From positions 17,045-81,044 of the forward strand of contig NZ_SOMN01000022.1 in the NCBI RefSeq assembly GCF_004564235.1: a DNA stretch of 64,000 nt, read 5' to 3'. Both the position numbers and the translations under genes were made by a program. Below are positions 63,683-64,000 of the stretch, piece by piece (position 1 is the stretch's first letter; each line of letters opens with the position of its first letter). The notes beneath the pieces were generated by a model. The model was not told the DNA's origin. It searched no databases and saw nothing but the letters and a program-made list of their open reading frames with translations. The DNA comes from Cohnella luojiensis. Its GTDB lineage: Bacteria > Bacillota > Bacilli > Paenibacillales > Paenibacillaceae.

Positions 63683-63730
63683 GACCCCTTGCCTGAATTT
63701 GGTAAACTCGTTACAAGGAGGCAAGGGGTC
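63683..63730. repeat. 11-bp perfect inverted repeat
   Basis: GACCCCTTGCC and GGCAAGGGGTC around a 26-base loop that contains TACAAGGAG. No T-tract follows, so it is not an intrinsic terminator. Confidence 0.6.
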
Positions 63731-63749
63731 TCAAAAAGGCGGACGCTTC

Positions 63750-63789
63750 GCTCTTCCAGGAGATCGCTCTTCCAGGAGATCACTCTTCC
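63750..63789 (+). repeat. Tandem 16-bp repeat, two and a half copies
   Basis: GCTCTTCCAGGAGATC at 63750-63765 and 63766-63781, then ACTCTTCC. Each unit contains a CTCTTCCAGGAG-like near-palindrome. Confidence 0.8.
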
Positions 63790-63914
63790 CTCCCCATTCT
63801 CTCTTCATTCGCATGAAACCTAAGTACAGTTCAAAGGCACCAGGCTCGACAACGAAAAAGCGTCCTAACCGGGCAATGTCATTAAGTTAAGGCGCAGGGC
63901 CAAAATTAAGAACA

Positions 63915-63952
63915 AGAGCAGGTTATCTAAAAGATAGCCCGCTCTTTTTTTT
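63915..63952 (+). terminator. Strong plus-strand terminator
   Basis: AGAGCAGGTTATCT / AGATAGCCCGCTCT stem (one mismatch, one wobble), AAA loop, then TTTTTTTT. It lies almost 300 bp after mtnD. Confidence 0.88.
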
Positions 63953-63975
63953 GCATGAAAAAATGAAAACAGGAC

Positions 63976-63981
63976 TTGACA
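63976..63981 (+). promoter_or_regulatory. Consensus -35 hexamer at the right edge
   Basis: TTGACA preceded by an A-rich tract; the expected -10 would begin at 63999, so the promoter is cut by the window edge. Suggests a strong plus-strand gene beyond. Confidence 0.35.
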
Positions 63982-64000
63982 AGTAGATGAAAAAGTGTGG

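Larger units (their letters stand above)
63621..64000 (+). other. Non-coding tail with hairpin and tandem repeats
   Basis: 380 bp without a convincing gene. Holds a perfect 11-bp inverted repeat GACCCCTTGCC / GGCAAGGGGTC (63683-63693, 63720-63730; 26-base loop) and two tandem copies of GCTCTTCCAGGAGATC (63750-63781) plus a partial third. It ends in the terminator at 63915. It could be a 3' UTR, a non-coding RNA or a mobile-element remnant. Confidence 0.35.

Noticed and set aside
63750..63789. CRISPR array
   Set aside because: Repeats are directly tandem with no spacers, and no cas gene is in the window.
63633..63890. 85-codon plus-strand ORF after mtnD
   Set aside because: Low-complexity, no SD, crosses the inverted repeat and tandem repeats, and no plausible product.
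63820..63905. Possible IS4-type end or transposon relic
   Set aside because: A stretch such as GGCAATGTCATTAAGTTAA looked familiar, but without a transposase fragment or inverted ends I cannot support it.

Overview
The window (about 50% G+C) is a chromosomal stretch of an endospore-forming Firmicute of the Paenibacillaceae (Cohnella/Paenibacillus type). Evidence: strong AGGAGG-type ribosome binding sites with frequent GTG and TTG starts, a Tlp small acid-soluble spore protein, Bacillus-type LexA boxes, MrfAB (YprAB), GlpX, ThiN, a copper-amine-oxidase-like 'stalk' domain protein, and most genes on one strand. No rRNA, tRNA, CRISPR array, prophage or intact insertion sequence is visible, so this reads as core chromosome with a few lineage-specific cassettes.

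Layout. 1-1539: 5' part of a rhamnulose-1-phosphate aldolase/dehydrogenase fusion, cut by the left edge. 1.7-3.3 kb: ECF sigma factor with a membrane anti-sigma-like partner. 3.4-15.7 kb: housekeeping and accessory single genes (glpX, DinB-like, phosphoesterase, stalk/PKD secreted protein, GNAT, CobW-type GTPase, aldo-keto reductase, YbjQ-like, TPR protein, serine hydrolase). 15.7-24.3 kb: lipoprotein, two-gene fused 2-oxoacid:ferredoxin oxidoreductase, ChbG/YdjC deacetylase, MOSC protein, a 45-residue spore-type protein, an orphan ABC ATPase, and a small gene with a LexA-type promoter. 24.4-34.3 kb: HAD hydrolase, membrane-anchored murein-hydrolase-like protein, gltD, folA, then a cupredoxin/ECF cassette between folA and thyA, and a hotdog thioesterase. 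34.3-39.3 kb: complete pyruvate dehydrogenase operon pdhABC-lpd. 39.5-47.2 kb: esterase, LMW phosphatase, TRIC channel, thiN, PhnP-like hydrolase, GNAT, NlpC/P60 hydrolase and an OmpR-type two-component system. 47.4-57.7 kb: soluble Ser/Thr kinase fused to a P-loop-like domain, then a tightly packed nine-gene run mrfA-mrfB-HAD-fpg/nei-nfo-cREC-thioredoxin-ABC-methyltransferase. 58-64 kb: YfhP-like membrane protein, tlp, metH and the divergent mtnD, followed by a structured non-coding tail.

Most striking: two promoters, one for a 76-residue orphan protein (23793-23843) and one for the mrfAB/base-excision-repair operon (57774-57802), share an identical arrangement. A LexA-type box fills the 17-bp spacer between good -35 and -10 hexamers, with 2 bp on one side and 1 bp on the other. 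This suggests that a large repair operon and an unknown small protein are co-controlled by SOS. Two small genes (tlp and a 45-codon gene) also share a sigma-G-like GAATA-N18-CAnnnTA arrangement. Functional assignments rest on reading motifs by eye; no database search was run.
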